64,000 bases of DNA. Origin: Galaxea fascicularis (Eukaryota; Cnidaria; Anthozoa; Scleractinia; Euphylliidae). Of the stretch, positions 44,101 through 48,993 are shown in pieces. The position numbers were made by a program, and so were the translations under genes. The stretch spans positions 5,975,633 through 6,039,632 of the forward strand of contig OX419343.1 of NCBI GenBank assembly GCA_948470475.1, read 5' to 3'. The first letter of the stretch is position 1. Every line of letters starts with the position of its first letter. The notes below the pieces were generated by a model. It did not search any database and was not told where the DNA came from. It worked only from the letters and a program-made list of their open reading frames with translations.

Positions 44101-46002
44101 CTATCGCTTAATCGGTTACACCACAGTGCAAGGAAAGATGATGTAGAAGAGGTGTTAGAATTGGTGTTGAATGGTGGTGTAGATATCGATGTTTCCGCAG
44201 CAAATAATCTGACGCCTTTGATGTGGGCGAGCAATTCATCGTCAAGTATGCTGATCGAGTCTCTCATCGATCTTGGTGCGGACGTAAATGCTCAAACAAC
44301 CGACACCAAAGTTACACCGCTAATGTTTGCGACCTATTGGAATCACTACATGGCCACCCGCATACTACTGGAGCATGGCGCTGATTCAGACGCTCGGGTT
44401 CCCGCAACACCACTATTATCGCCTGTCCATGAAAGAACACTACTTCACGTAGCTGCTCGTAGAGGATTCTTTAAGATTTCCCAATTACTTATTGAATCAG
44501 GATGCAACATCAATCAGCAGAATCACAATGGAGAAACCCCCCTTCATTTTGCAGCGGAGAGCAATTGTGAAGATCTCATCAAGTTGCTCCTTGAAAAAGA
44601 GGTGGACGTGAATATTCAAGATATGGAAGGAAATACAGCACTTCACACATCTGCTCGTAAAGGATTTTTTAACATTACCCAATTACTCATTGAATCAGGA
44701 TGCAACATCAATCATCAGACCCGCATTAAGAAAACCTCCCTTCATTTAGCAGCGGAGAGCAATTGTGAAGATCTCATCAAGTTGCTCCTTGAAAAAGTGG
44801 TGGACGTGAATGTTCAAGATATGGAAGGAAATACAGCACTTCACACATCTGCTCGTAAAGGATTTTTTAACATTTCCCGATTACTCATTGAATCAGGATG
44901 CAGCATCAATCAGCAGAACCACAATAAGGAAACCCCCCTTCAAATGGCAGGGGAGAGCAATTGTGAAGATCTCATCAAGTTGCTCCTTGGAAAAGTGGAT
45001 GTGAATGTTCCAGATGACAAAGGAAATACATTACTTCACATATATGCTCGTAAAGGACTTTTTAACATTTCCCAATCACTCATTGAATCAGGATGGAACA
45101 TCAATCAGCAGAACCACAATGGGGAAACTCCCCTTCAAATGGCAGCGGAGAGCAATTGTGAAGATCTCATCAAGCTGCTCCTTGAAAAAGAGGTGGATGT
45201 GAATGTTCGAGATAAGAAAGGAAATACAGCACTTCACACATCTGCTCGTAAAGGACTTTTTAACATTACCCAATTACTCATTGAATCAGGATGCAACATC
45301 AACATGCGGGGCTACAAGGGCAAAACGTTGCTTCATATTGCAGTAGAGGAAAATTGTGAACCTTTCGTTAAGCTGTTGCTTAAAAACAAGGTAGATATAG
45401 ATATTCTAGACGCCTATGAAAATACACCACTTCACAGATCCGCTCATGGAGGATTTTTAAACATTTCACAGACACTTATTGAATCAGGATGCAACATCAA
45501 CCAGCAGAACTACAGTGGCGCAACTCCACTGCACCTTGCACTCCATGGAGGTAGTGAAGCTGTCGCCAAGCTGCTGCTTGAAAACAGGGCGGATGGCAAT
45601 ATTCAAGACAGTAGCGGAAATGCCGCTCTTCACACCTCTGCTCGTGCACGATTTTTGAACATTTCGGAGGGACTAATTGCATCAGGATGCAACGTCAACC
45701 ATCAGAACCTCAGTGGCGAGACGCCACTTCACTTGGCAGTGGAGGAAAACAGTGAACCTCTTGTCATGCTATTGCTTGAAAACAAGGCAGATGTAAATAT
45801 TCAAAACCATTATGGAAACACAGCTCTTCACAAGTCTGTCTTACAAGGAGCGCTCAACATTTCACAGTTACTGATTGATGCTGGATGTGACGTCAATCTA
45901 AGGAACAACATTAACAGAACCCCACTAAGTATTGCGGCCGCGAAAAACCATGGAAATCTCGTAAACTTGTTACTTGAAAAGAACGCCGAAGGCGATTTAT
46001 AA
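22860..46002 (+). CDS. Glycosyltransferase (GT4-like)-TM-TRADD-N-ankyrin multidomain gene, eight exons
   Basis: Proposed exons: 22860-24075, 26021-26287, 26942-27352, 28018-28112, 31155-31253, 32485-32583, 40248-40346, 43846-46002. Their lengths sum to 4443 nt, 1480 residues plus stop, with all junction phases consistent (1,1,1,0,0,0,0). Domain order is GT-B glycosyltransferase (residues 1-405), Ser/Pro/Gln-rich linker and one transmembrane helix (about 480-495), a TRADD-N-like domain (about 495-632), linker, then ankyrin repeats to the end. TRADD-N is an adaptor-type domain reported in animal and bacterial death/immunity proteins; ankyrins usually bind ligands or partners. Seen: domains and splice sites. 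Inferred: that all exons are one transcript and that it acts as a membrane-anchored immune sensor/effector. The weakest junction is exon 2 to 3 (donor GTAGTT). Introns are filled with transposons. Alternatives are two adjacent genes (GT alone stopping at 24092, and TRADD-N-ankyrin). Confidence 0.7.
24600..25487 (+). mobile_element. 5'-truncated LINE (CR1/Jockey-like), reverse transcriptase C-terminus
   Basis: An open frame at 24604-25419 encodes 271 residues from the region after the RT catalytic centre: [44 protein letters not shown] and [10 protein letters not shown], ending with [10 protein letters not shown] and a short basic tail. These are standard C-terminal signatures of CR1/Jockey-type non-LTR retrotransposons. 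The palm and endonuclease are absent, so this is a typical dead-on-arrival copy. A TTATTATTATTA tail at about 25473-25487 marks the 3' end. It lies in intron 1 in the sense orientation of the host gene. The frame is intact, suggesting a relatively young insertion. Confidence 0.8.
25494..25640. repeat. Inverted repeat built on TTTCTATCGAGTTATAGAAA
   Basis: TGTTTCTATCGAGTTATAGAAACACGA occurs at 25494-25520 and inverted near 25613-25640, with more paired sequence between (GGAAGTTTGGGAGAAC with GTTCTTCCAAACTTTC). A third copy sits at 25770-25797. The word is itself a partial palindrome. Confidence 0.6.
26021..26287 (+). CDS. Exon 2: polar linker and transmembrane segment
   Basis: Starts after TTTTATACAG in phase 1. 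Encodes about 65 residues rich in Ser, Pro, Glu and Gln ([17 protein letters not shown]), a KERKRK basic stop-transfer-like cluster, and then a hydrophobic helix [14 protein letters not shown]. The phase-1 donor is G|GTAGTT at 26287/26288. It is a weak site, but the only one in this frame whose phase fits exon 3. The unspliced frame ends at 26316. Exon length is 267 nt, a symmetrical 1-1 exon. The basic cluster on the N-terminal side suggests that the glycosyltransferase side is cytosolic, unless the TM and the following hydrophobic start of TRADD-N form a hairpin. Confidence 0.55.
26288..26941 (+). other. Intron 2
   Basis: No coding signal or clear repeat. Ends with the acceptor TTGCTTTTCAG. 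Confidence 0.5.
26942..27352 (+). CDS. Exon 3: TRADD-N-like domain
   Basis: A symmetrical 1-1 exon of 411 nt between TTGCTTTTCAG and ACAG|GTAAAT. The encoded stretch has [36 protein letters not shown], a hydrophobic [19 protein letters not shown] run, then [19 protein letters not shown] and [17 protein letters not shown]. The SLExLW, LVTDE and T-I-EKENY-C pattern is what I recognise from cnidarian proteins carrying the N-terminal domain of TRADD (an alpha-beta adaptor domain that recruits signalling partners). Recognition is by pattern, not by search. The immediately preceding TM segment would place it next to the membrane. Confidence 0.7.
27353..28017 (+). other. Intron 3
   Basis: GTAAAT donor, TGTGTCTCGGCAG acceptor. 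Open frames of 77-151 codons run through it on the plus strand but show no recognisable domain. Confidence 0.5.
28018..28112 (+). CDS. Exon 4: hydrophilic linker
   Basis: A 95-nt exon between TGTCTCGGCAG and CAGCAA|GTAAGA. The phase-1 start completes a glycine codon with the last base of exon 3. It encodes [19 protein letters not shown] and further polar residues, then ends in phase 0, which lets the phase-0 ankyrin exons follow. Support is from splice signals and phase rather than a conserved domain. Confidence 0.6.
28140..30012 (+). mobile_element. Degraded CR1/L2-like LINE in intron 4
   Basis: Reverse-transcriptase motifs in order: [14 protein letters not shown] and [14 protein letters not shown] (28450-28700), [10 protein letters not shown] (about 28850), [20 protein letters not shown] (29020-29085), YADDTNV (about 29114), then the C-terminal [12 protein letters not shown] and [10 protein letters not shown]. 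Reading frames are broken by stops and frameshifts near 28735, 29090, 29268 and 29684, so the copy is dead. The endonuclease half is missing (5' truncation at about 28140, just inside the intron donor). A GTTGTTGTTG tail at 29993-30012 marks the 3' end. Same orientation as the host gene. Confidence 0.8.
30042..30107 (+). repeat. Strong RNA-type hairpin
   Basis: TTTCGTGA-AGCTGAA-TCACTGGC pairs with GCCAGTG-TTCAGTT-TCACGAAA around a CGTA loop. It is part of the Penelope-like fragment. Confidence 0.55.
30176..30221 (+). ncRNA. Hammerhead-ribozyme-like motif
   Basis: CTGATGA (30182-30188) and GAAAC-GTC (30209-30216) are correctly ordered core elements. Stem I is TGACT before the core paired with AGTCA after it. 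Stem II (GAC...GTC with an inner CC/GG) needs a bulged U next to the core. Stem III is the minimal AC/GT. A perfect hairpin lies just upstream at 30130-30175. Minimal hammerheads are known in Penelope-like elements; activity here is uncertain because of the bulge. Confidence 0.35.
30311..31154 (+). other. Intron 4, 3' part
   Basis: No coding signal. A G-run at about 31078-31096 is the only notable tract. Acceptor TGATTGAACAG. Confidence 0.45.
31155..31253 (+). CDS. Exon 5: single ankyrin repeat
   Basis: Exactly 99 nt, phase 0-0, between TTGAACAG and CAG|GTTTGC. Encodes one 33-residue ankyrin repeat with [20 protein letters not shown] and ending DVDKRDQ. The consensus helix pair and the GADVDKRD loop are intact. 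Confidence 0.8.
31379..31434. repeat. (AAT)n microsatellite
   Basis: About 18 AAT/TAA units with one G interruption. Confidence 0.9.
31435..32053 (+). other. Intron 5 sequence, no gene recognised
   Basis: Overlapping frames on both strands around 31578-32028 (up to 129 codons) have no recognisable domain. Confidence 0.35.
32054..32371 (-). mobile_element. tRNA-derived SINE with (ATT)n tail
   Basis: On the minus strand the element starts GGAGCAGGGTTGGCGCAGTG. It has an A box (TGGCGCAGTGGTGAGGG, 32344-32360) and a B box (GGGTTCGATTCCC, 32305-32317) of RNA polymerase III. A tRNA-unrelated body follows, ending in AATAAAGTTG and a long (ATT)n tail, which is the microsatellite at 32054-32128 on the plus strand. 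Confidence 0.8.
32485..32583 (+). CDS. Exon 6: single ankyrin repeat
   Basis: 99 nt, phase 0-0, between TTATTTTCTTAG and AGG|GTGAGT. Encodes [20 protein letters not shown] and GADANALDR, a near-consensus ankyrin repeat. Confidence 0.8.
32986..32990. other. 5-bp target-site duplication of the BEL/Pao element, left
   Basis: GAGCA immediately precedes the left LTR; the same five bases follow the right LTR at 39248-39252. Confidence 0.85.
32991..33123 (-). repeat. 3' LTR of the BEL/Pao element
   Basis: 133 bp; the minus-strand reading starts TGTCAAATTGATTGG. Identical by eye to 39115-39247. LTRs this short are at the low end for the group. Confidence 0.9.
33124..33136 (-). promoter_or_regulatory. 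Polypurine tract
   Basis: The minus strand reads CAGATGCGGGGAG immediately before the 3' LTR; the G-rich purine run would prime plus-strand DNA synthesis. Confidence 0.7.
33314..36502 (-). CDS. BEL/Pao pol: reverse transcriptase, RNase H, integrase
   Basis: An open frame of 1062 codons. [15 protein letters not shown] and the catalytic YVDD in [10 protein letters not shown] (about residue 130). RNase [15 protein letters not shown] (about 335). Integrase: an HHCC zinc-binding region (THDRMLHSG ... [11 protein letters not shown]), then the DDE triad in [18 protein letters not shown] and GGFWERLVQ. The C-terminal domain is of the type usual in BEL/Pao integrases ([18 protein letters not shown]). 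The frame begins inside RT; the upstream part of RT sits in another frame, so the true start is not here. All catalytic residues that I can check are present. Confidence 0.9.
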   Translation of the reverse strand: MYDGSAKPPERNHSLNDCLQTGPNHTPQLFDTLVKFRWHKIGLTADIEKAFLMVGINEADRDMLRFLWLKEPGELNSEIVHLRFTRLVFGLRPSPAILSSTIRHHLDSQVPEEFQAEFIEILKNSLYVDDLVTGEESETAALELYSKSREVMQRGGFNLRKWKTNSRAVQEAINRSSDSVVPQAVTKGTKSIAEEDESYAKTTTGPSFGANTDADNVTVKVLGSIWNIETDQFTFDLSDLSNQAKLLPTTKRSLLKISSTIFDPLGLLSPFVIQWKVLFQELCKEYTNWDDQLTNEHLKKWNLLISDLDTLNNIRVPRCYFDSKPSQLKSTELHCFSDASERAYAAVVYIRSVYEDGRVDVNLIASKTKVAPLKTQSIPRLELLGATILVRLAKTVQKALPQKLKTVFWVDSMTVLCWIKNTKPWKQYVMSRVQEIREDTTPESWNFCPGQHNPADIPSRGMTASELIVNSKWWKGPKFLYNLETEWSREQNSCFETENAMKEIIKNPPTATHVLATSASVFRSGVHQIIDANRYSSWKKLLRVTAYVLRFTRRSRIKERLELNADEVQFSEELWIKSIQSQSFPEEVRHLMAPRNSPVPVLVRQFGLYMDDKGILRCRGRIQNSSLHQDDKTPMLLPSKHYAVDLIVRETHDRMLHSGVNTTLTALRERFWVIRGRQNVKRIVRRCVRCRKVEGQPFSLPESPQLPEERVSDDPPFTHTGVDFAGPLYTTEKGETTEDAKAYICLFTCASTRVVHLELTRRLTADAFLLAFRRFTSRRGLPVTLLSDNARIFKSASKDIAKIARAREVVHYLTNNGVTWKFIVEKAAWWGGFWERLVQTVKRTLKKVIGRSCLSFEELGTLLTEVEGIINARPLTYVCDDLDGVNFALTPSHLINGRRLQNTANSNHFEIISTYEALTRRSRNQKRLLNQFTVAWREYLVSLRETHATNARRNGSNGEIAVGDVVLLQNDSTKRALWKLAIVKELLVGRDGKIRAAVVQVADSRNLIRRSIKHLFPMEVKSNVDTLTEVQRTEQVPNPVVAVDRPRRRAAMDGELLRRLRS
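36538..38745 (-). CDS. BEL/Pao gag, zinc knuckles and protease
   Basis: 735 codons. A capsid-type region ([20 protein letters not shown], about residue 93 on) of the kind annotated as DUF1759 is followed by CCHC-type knuckles ([31 protein letters not shown]) at about 312-378. An aspartic protease motif [10 protein letters not shown] (about 450) and the DUF1758-like region come next, then the first part of RT. The frame stops at 36538 in RT, where a missing base shifts the reading frame relative to the pol frame. Its ATG overlaps the stop of the upstream 109-codon frame (ATGA). Confidence 0.85.
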   Translation of the reverse strand: MNATASHEIVPPDSASLTALSGSQAAKVSPNLDSGIFVPDQPGSSASPGIQSLGFPSVTHAGISQATGSSGMAFQPPINFNTIANSMPYQPKAKLPKLVLPKFRGEVTQWQNFWDSFNSAIHVNPQLSQIDKFNHLHSLLERQASRAIQGLTRSEANYKVAIEMLHKRFGKPQNIISTHMDELLKIPGCTSDKASQLRFVYDKISINVRGLESLGVSSSQYGSLLIPVIMSKLPQEVRIQVARNTAQEVWQMSGLLEVIRKEVEAREISEGVKTNVNTDKPKPNQTPRMPSAAALIANDGSRPFPNGSNGIQLRCVYCGGAHFSASCERVVDPQDRTEILKRDRRCFVCLKSGHRSSSCVKNCRRCHGSHHQSICRQAAPKRNDDSSAPNENCPEPQQQNSSLVSHATESPQLLHATTTASSGTRDNVLLQTATAIARNEDGSKSTQVKILFDSGSQRSYVTDDLKSKLGLKSAKTEMLHLITFGEKKFRRQKCELLTLLLEDRNKEVVEISALSFPAICSPLPSRVDANSYPHLHGLDLADSSEFQDSIDVLIGSDFYWDLVTTEIVRGDFGPTAINSKFGWLLSGPTTLVTNSGTTVTNLIISGTSDGLFDRTQDSLADALKDFWETESIGIKGDLKLTNPHDEFNQNVQFNGERYEVELPWKADHPNISSDYELCVNRLKSLQRRMLNEPEVIQEYNQIIEDQVNKGIVEKIPAEEGDVKESETVHYLPHHA
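38742..39071 (-). CDS. BEL/Pao short 5' ORF
   Basis: 109 codons, highly charged, with a predicted coiled-coil ([11 protein letters not shown] ... [16 protein letters not shown]). It is the first frame after the primer site and overlaps the gag ATG by four bases. BEL gag proteins often begin with such a charged coiled-coil, so this is probably the gag N-terminus separated by a frame change or joined by frameshifting. Confidence 0.65.
   Translation of the reverse strand: MTEKDEEVARLRAKRGGNRGVITKLSYEVEEILKIEPIDKQRLKVIVHSLNEKLKLVESLDEKSIDCCPVKEVADEIEESHDVNSRAMDILRMVMERRTRTRATRELRL
39097..39114 (-). promoter_or_regulatory. Primer-binding site complementary to tRNA-Lys
   Basis: The minus strand reads TGGCGCCCAACGTGGGGC directly after the 5' LTR. 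This is the 18-nt sequence known as the tRNA-Lys1,2 primer site in some retroviruses. Confidence 0.85.
39115..39247 (-). repeat. 5' LTR of the BEL/Pao element
   Basis: 133 bp, identical by eye to 32991-33123; the GAGCA duplication follows at 39248-39252. Confidence 0.9.
39253..39838 (+). other. Intron 6, no gene recognised
   Basis: Host intron sequence resuming after the retrotransposon. Frames of 78-80 codons lack recognisable domains. Confidence 0.4.
39847..39938. mobile_element. 92-bp MITE with 8-bp target duplication
   Basis: Inverted termini TAGCCTCCCACGCA / TGCGTGGGAGGCTA, flanked by GTGAGAGC on both sides (39839-39846 and 39939-39946). An 8-bp duplication fits hAT. Confidence 0.75.
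40248..40346 (+). CDS. Exon 7: single ankyrin repeat
   Basis: 99 nt, phase 0-0, between TTTTTCATTTTAG and CAGCCA|GTAAGA. Encodes [20 protein letters not shown] and ends SPSFQQP. Diverged but the same length and phase as exons 5 and 6. Confidence 0.75.
40347..41039 (+). other. Intron 7, 5' part
   Basis: A 121-codon minus-strand frame (40513-40878) is open but has no domain I recognise; it may belong to an old repeat. Confidence 0.35.
41040..41582 (+). mobile_element. LINE fragment, reverse transcriptase C-terminus
   Basis: The plus strand encodes [49 protein letters not shown] and [14 protein letters not shown], the C-terminal region of non-LTR reverse transcriptases. The frame shifts near 41165; upstream and catalytic parts are missing. 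Sense orientation in intron 7. Confidence 0.7.
41583..42380 (+). other. Intron 7, no gene recognised
   Basis: A-rich DNA, probably including the 3' tail region of the LINE fragment. No coding signal. Confidence 0.35.
42381..42528. repeat. (CTGCCA)n hexanucleotide repeat with (ACT)n edges
   Basis: About 16 tandem copies of CTGCCA between 42421 and 42511, flanked by ACT/GCT triplet runs. The Ala/Val and Thr/Ala open frames across it are artefacts of the repeat. Confidence 0.9.
42976..43111. mobile_element. 136-bp hairpin MITE
   Basis: TATCAAACACTCGAGACAGTG and the following CATCGG-CCCAAACACC are mirrored at 43068-43111. Imperfect arms; no clear target duplication. Confidence 0.55.
43315..43520 (-). 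mobile_element. LINE 3'-end fragment
   Basis: The minus strand encodes [20 protein letters not shown] followed by [15 protein letters not shown], the usual C-terminal end of a LINE reverse transcriptase, with diverged sequence upstream to about 43630. Old and truncated. Confidence 0.6.
43846..46002 (+). CDS. Exon 8: large ankyrin exon, C-terminus of the multidomain protein
   Basis: Begins in phase 0 after TTTGTTTTCACGCAG and stays open for 718 codons to TAA at 46000-46002. The first residues ([19 protein letters not shown]) and a non-repeat leader precede about sixteen ankyrin repeats arranged as eight 66-residue double units. The consensus differs from the paralogue at 1-2139 in a gene-specific way ([29 protein letters not shown]). 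The exon contains no intron although exons 5-7 carry one repeat each. The TTG at 43879 is not a start. Two AATAAA signals lie at 47132 and 47187. Confidence 0.85.
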   Translation, partial: LNLKTLARNAFLCVDGLSGNNLLQAAVLNGDYDTALKASAFLDDFVKWTKVEETTHMGSASSEIFAAEILLTYITNLYDKMFEIDLSLNRLHHSARKDDVEEVLELVLNGGVDIDVSAANNLTPLMWASNSSSSMLIESLIDLGADVNAQTTDTKVTPLMFATYWNHYMATRILLEHGADSDARVPATPLLSPVHERTLLHVAARRGFFKISQLLIESGCNINQQNHNGETPLHFAAESNCEDLIKLLLEKEVDVNIQDMEGNTALHTSARKGFFNITQLLIESGCNINHQTRIKKTSLHLAAESNCEDLIKLLLEKVVDVNVQDMEGNTALHTSARKGFFNISRLLIESGCSINQQNHNKETPLQMAGESNCEDLIKLLLGKVDVNVPDDKGNTLLHIYARKGLFNISQSLIESGWNINQQNHNGETPLQMAAESNCEDLIKLLLEKEVDVNVRDKKGNTALHTSARKGLFNITQLLIESGCNINMRGYKGKTLLHIAVEENCEPFVKLLLKNKVDIDILDAYENTPLHRSAHGGFLNISQTLIESGCNINQQNYSGATPLHLALHGGSEAVAKLLLENRADGNIQDSSGNAALHTSARARFLNISEGLIASGCNVNHQNLSGETPLHLAVEENSEPLVMLLLENKADVNIQNHYGNTALHKSVLQGALNISQLLIDAGCDVNLRNNINRTPLSIAAAKNHGNLVNLLLEKNAEGDL
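44434..45990 (+). repeat. Coding tandem array of 198-bp ankyrin double units
   Basis: Eight units. Copies at about 44580-44780, 44780-44980 and 45140-45300 are almost identical in sequence (CAATTGTGAAGATCTCATCA recurs), evidence of recent unit duplication or conversion. Confidence 0.8.
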
Positions 46003-47740
46003 CAAGTTGAAGGACATGCAGAACTGCCAAATATATTTAAGAAATGGCGGCATGTCACTGTAGACGAACTAAACATACGTAAGGATAAAACGTCTGTCTC
46101 TGAAACGGAAAAGGCCTCGGATTTTAGATGAAGGCTCAGAGTCGTACGTGCCTCTTTGAAGAAAACAGAGGAGGAAGAGATGCAACAGGTAGAATGGCTA
46201 GAATCGCCAAGGTGCAAACTAGAACAGGTAGAATGACCAAAAGGATAAGAGACACACCAGAGCTTGAAAGTCAGAAAAGCACTTAAAAGAACTATAAAAG
46301 TTATAGAAGATGAATTAGTGACATAAGACTGAGAGAACTGCACACCCAGAGAAGCAGGACTGCATAACCGACAGTGACCACGTTCTGGATATGGTCGTCG
46401 GGTTTTTTACGTGCAGCATTTTAAGTTGTCTGCTCGCCAGAATTGCATTGAATTATGAACTTCCAATAAGGTCTTTTTCGCGTGCGATCACAGTGTAGCT
46501 ACCATACGCATATGTTGCGGACCTACAATATGTTATAGACCGCGTGACTTTGTTTTCTCTCATGAAAAGGAACTAACGCCATTTTTGTTTACATGTCGTG
46601 CAACAGTCGGTAAGTTAAGGTCGTTTATGATTTTATTGCTGTATTTCCGAGCTCATTGGGCCTTTGTACATACCTTAAGAAAACCTGATACCTGTGTACT
46701 GGAAACCTGATTGACTTATTGAAAAAAATACGAGTTTACCACTGCGACGAGATTTGTTGTGTTTTGATTTGGAACCTGCGAAGGCGCTGCCTGCGTAACA
46801 CACAATGACAGTCTTTGTAACGGCATTAGGGAATCTGGCTGTGCAATGGCTCCCGTATTTCCCCAGTACCTGTATTATCCTGTTACCCTGCGAGAGGTGA
46901 ATCCCTGACCGCGGCTCTCACTTCCAGAGACTTTCCCTCCCTCAGGGTCTCACTTCCAATTGATCTTTTCCCTAGTACCGAGGAATCGTTGCACCTACAG
47001 TTATGATACTCAAACCCTTCAGGGCCCAATCTTGCAAGTTTTCAATTGATTTTCTCTTTATCTATTTAGCCCCACTGGGAATCCACTGTAACCACTTTAA
47101 AATTGCTGTAATCATTTGAATCAATCTGTGCAATAAAACCTGATTAAAAGATAGAAATGCTGTGTTCCCTCGAGTCAAATTGATTGAATAAAGCTATTTT
47201 CATTTGGGTGTCGTATTTTTAATTTCCTTTGCTACACCTTGCGATTTGTTTTCAATAATTCTTATTGATTGACTGCACCTTATGTCAGTGTTGGGCGTGG
47301 TCAGAATGATTCTTTTCTCTTGATTTCACGACACTCCAATAAAAACAGCTTTGCAACTGCTATCTGTCTTTATGTCGGAATAAAACGCCGTAAATTGATT
47401 AAAAAAGGAACTGAATATTCCAAGGAACCCATTTATCCTCCTGCTGTCCACAAAGCGACTGCTAACCAGTGGCCAGTCGAGCAGCCGCACGAAAAAGCCG
47501 AAACGTGAGAGCCGAGGGGAGCTGGGGAAAAGGCGGCAGGCACAGTTCCCAGTGTCCTGCCACTTTTGTTGATGGCTTATGCTCTCGATTATTCACAAAG
47601 GGACTGCAAGCAGTCCATCTATCCATGAAGAACCAAGCTCATTGTGCTATTTGTGATGATCGACACCAATGCAATGGAACAAGTTGTTGCGGATAATACC
47701 TGACCAAAAGGATCGGACGAATTTGGGCCAGGGTCATACA
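46003..47740 (+). other. 3' untranslated/intergenic region with poly(A) signals
   Basis: AATAAA at 47132-47137 and 47187-47192 are candidates for the 3' end of the multidomain gene. The frames at 47269-47696 (one with Cys/His residues near its end) are short and unassigned. Confidence 0.4.
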
Positions 47741-47878
47741 GACAGACAGACATGTTTTTATTTGGAGTCTTATACAATATATAGTACATCGACTACGAAA
47801 TCCAAATAACTAAAAGTTACAAACAACAAAAAATGTTACTTAATTATTAAGTTGTTAATTGATTGAGTCCTAGAGTAT

Positions 47879-48984
47879 TTACTTTTTGCCGTCTTCCCCT
47901 AGTCTTTTTTCAAAGCATTCGAATATATGTTTTGCTATAAGCTTTTGTATATTAGCATTTCCGCTAGGGGGGTTTGTTAGAAACATGAATATTTTGTTAG
48001 GTGACATTCTGCTTATTTTTATTCCACATTCTTTTTCCAAATAATTAAGTAACGAACGTCTTTTTTCCTGGTAAGCAGGGCATATATTTAGAAAATGGTA
48101 TTCGTCCCCCATTTCTATTTTACAAATTAAGCAAATTCTTTCTGCAGGTTTCTTGAATGGTCTCGAATAACGTCCTGTCTCTATGGCTAATTTGTGGTTG
48201 CTAAGTCGCAGTTTTGTTAGAGCTATTCTGTGTCGTATATTGGTAACCTGATGTAGATAGTCTTCACATTTGTAATTCTCTATCGTTTTAAATAACCGGT
48301 AGGTTCTCATTTTGTTGGTCTGGTTAGCATCTTTTCTGATGTCGTTATTTATTTCACTTAGCCATCTTTGTAGTTCGATATCCTTAAGTCGTTGCCTGAT
48401 CATTTTTACAGTTCCTATGCCTGCATAGTGTGCTTTCATCCAGAGTTCTCCTAATCCTATCTGTTCCAACAGGTTTTTTTTATTTCTTTGCTCCAGAAAT
48501 CCTTATTTTCATTCCATTTAATATCATTGTATGCTATTTGGGATAATTTATGTTCATTTTTGGTTAAGGTTAACCAGAACTCAAAGCTCCTACATTGCGC
48601 TTCAATTATCATTGGGAACCTTCCTGTCTCAGCCCTGCACGCATTGTTATTGCAGTATGTATTAACTCCCAGCAACCACTTTAGGAATTTATTTTGAACT
48701 AATTCTGCTGGATCCTTTTCTAATTTCCCATTGCAATCAATCCCCCACACTTCACTCGCATAAAAGAGTATGGGAGATATCAGTGCATCAAATAACTTCA
48801 TCGTTAATTTTATATTTTCTCTGAAGTGGTCTCCCATCTCTTTTCGTAATTTATAGAGTGCTTTAAGTGTAACTTTCTTCAACTCTTGCCTAGCGAGATT
48901 AAAGTTACCAAAAGGACTCATTATGAGTCCAAGATATTTATAGGATTTGACATTTTCCAGTTCATCAGCCCCGTATCTGAACAA
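47879..48984 (-). pseudogene. LINE ORF2 C-terminal part (two frames)
   Basis: 48457-48984 encodes the RT thumb region (SYKYLGLIMSPFGNFN, PILFYASEVWGID). 47879-48469 encodes the C-terminal segment with RICLICKIEMGDEYHFLNIC, a CCHC-type motif. The two frames overlap by 13 bases, so one frameshift separates them. Confidence 0.75.
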
Positions 48985-48993
48985 GTAATTGTT

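Noticed and set aside
47269..47696. Possible zinc-knuckle fragment
   Set aside because: A few Cys/His residues but no complete CCHC spacing and frame breaks; too weak to call.
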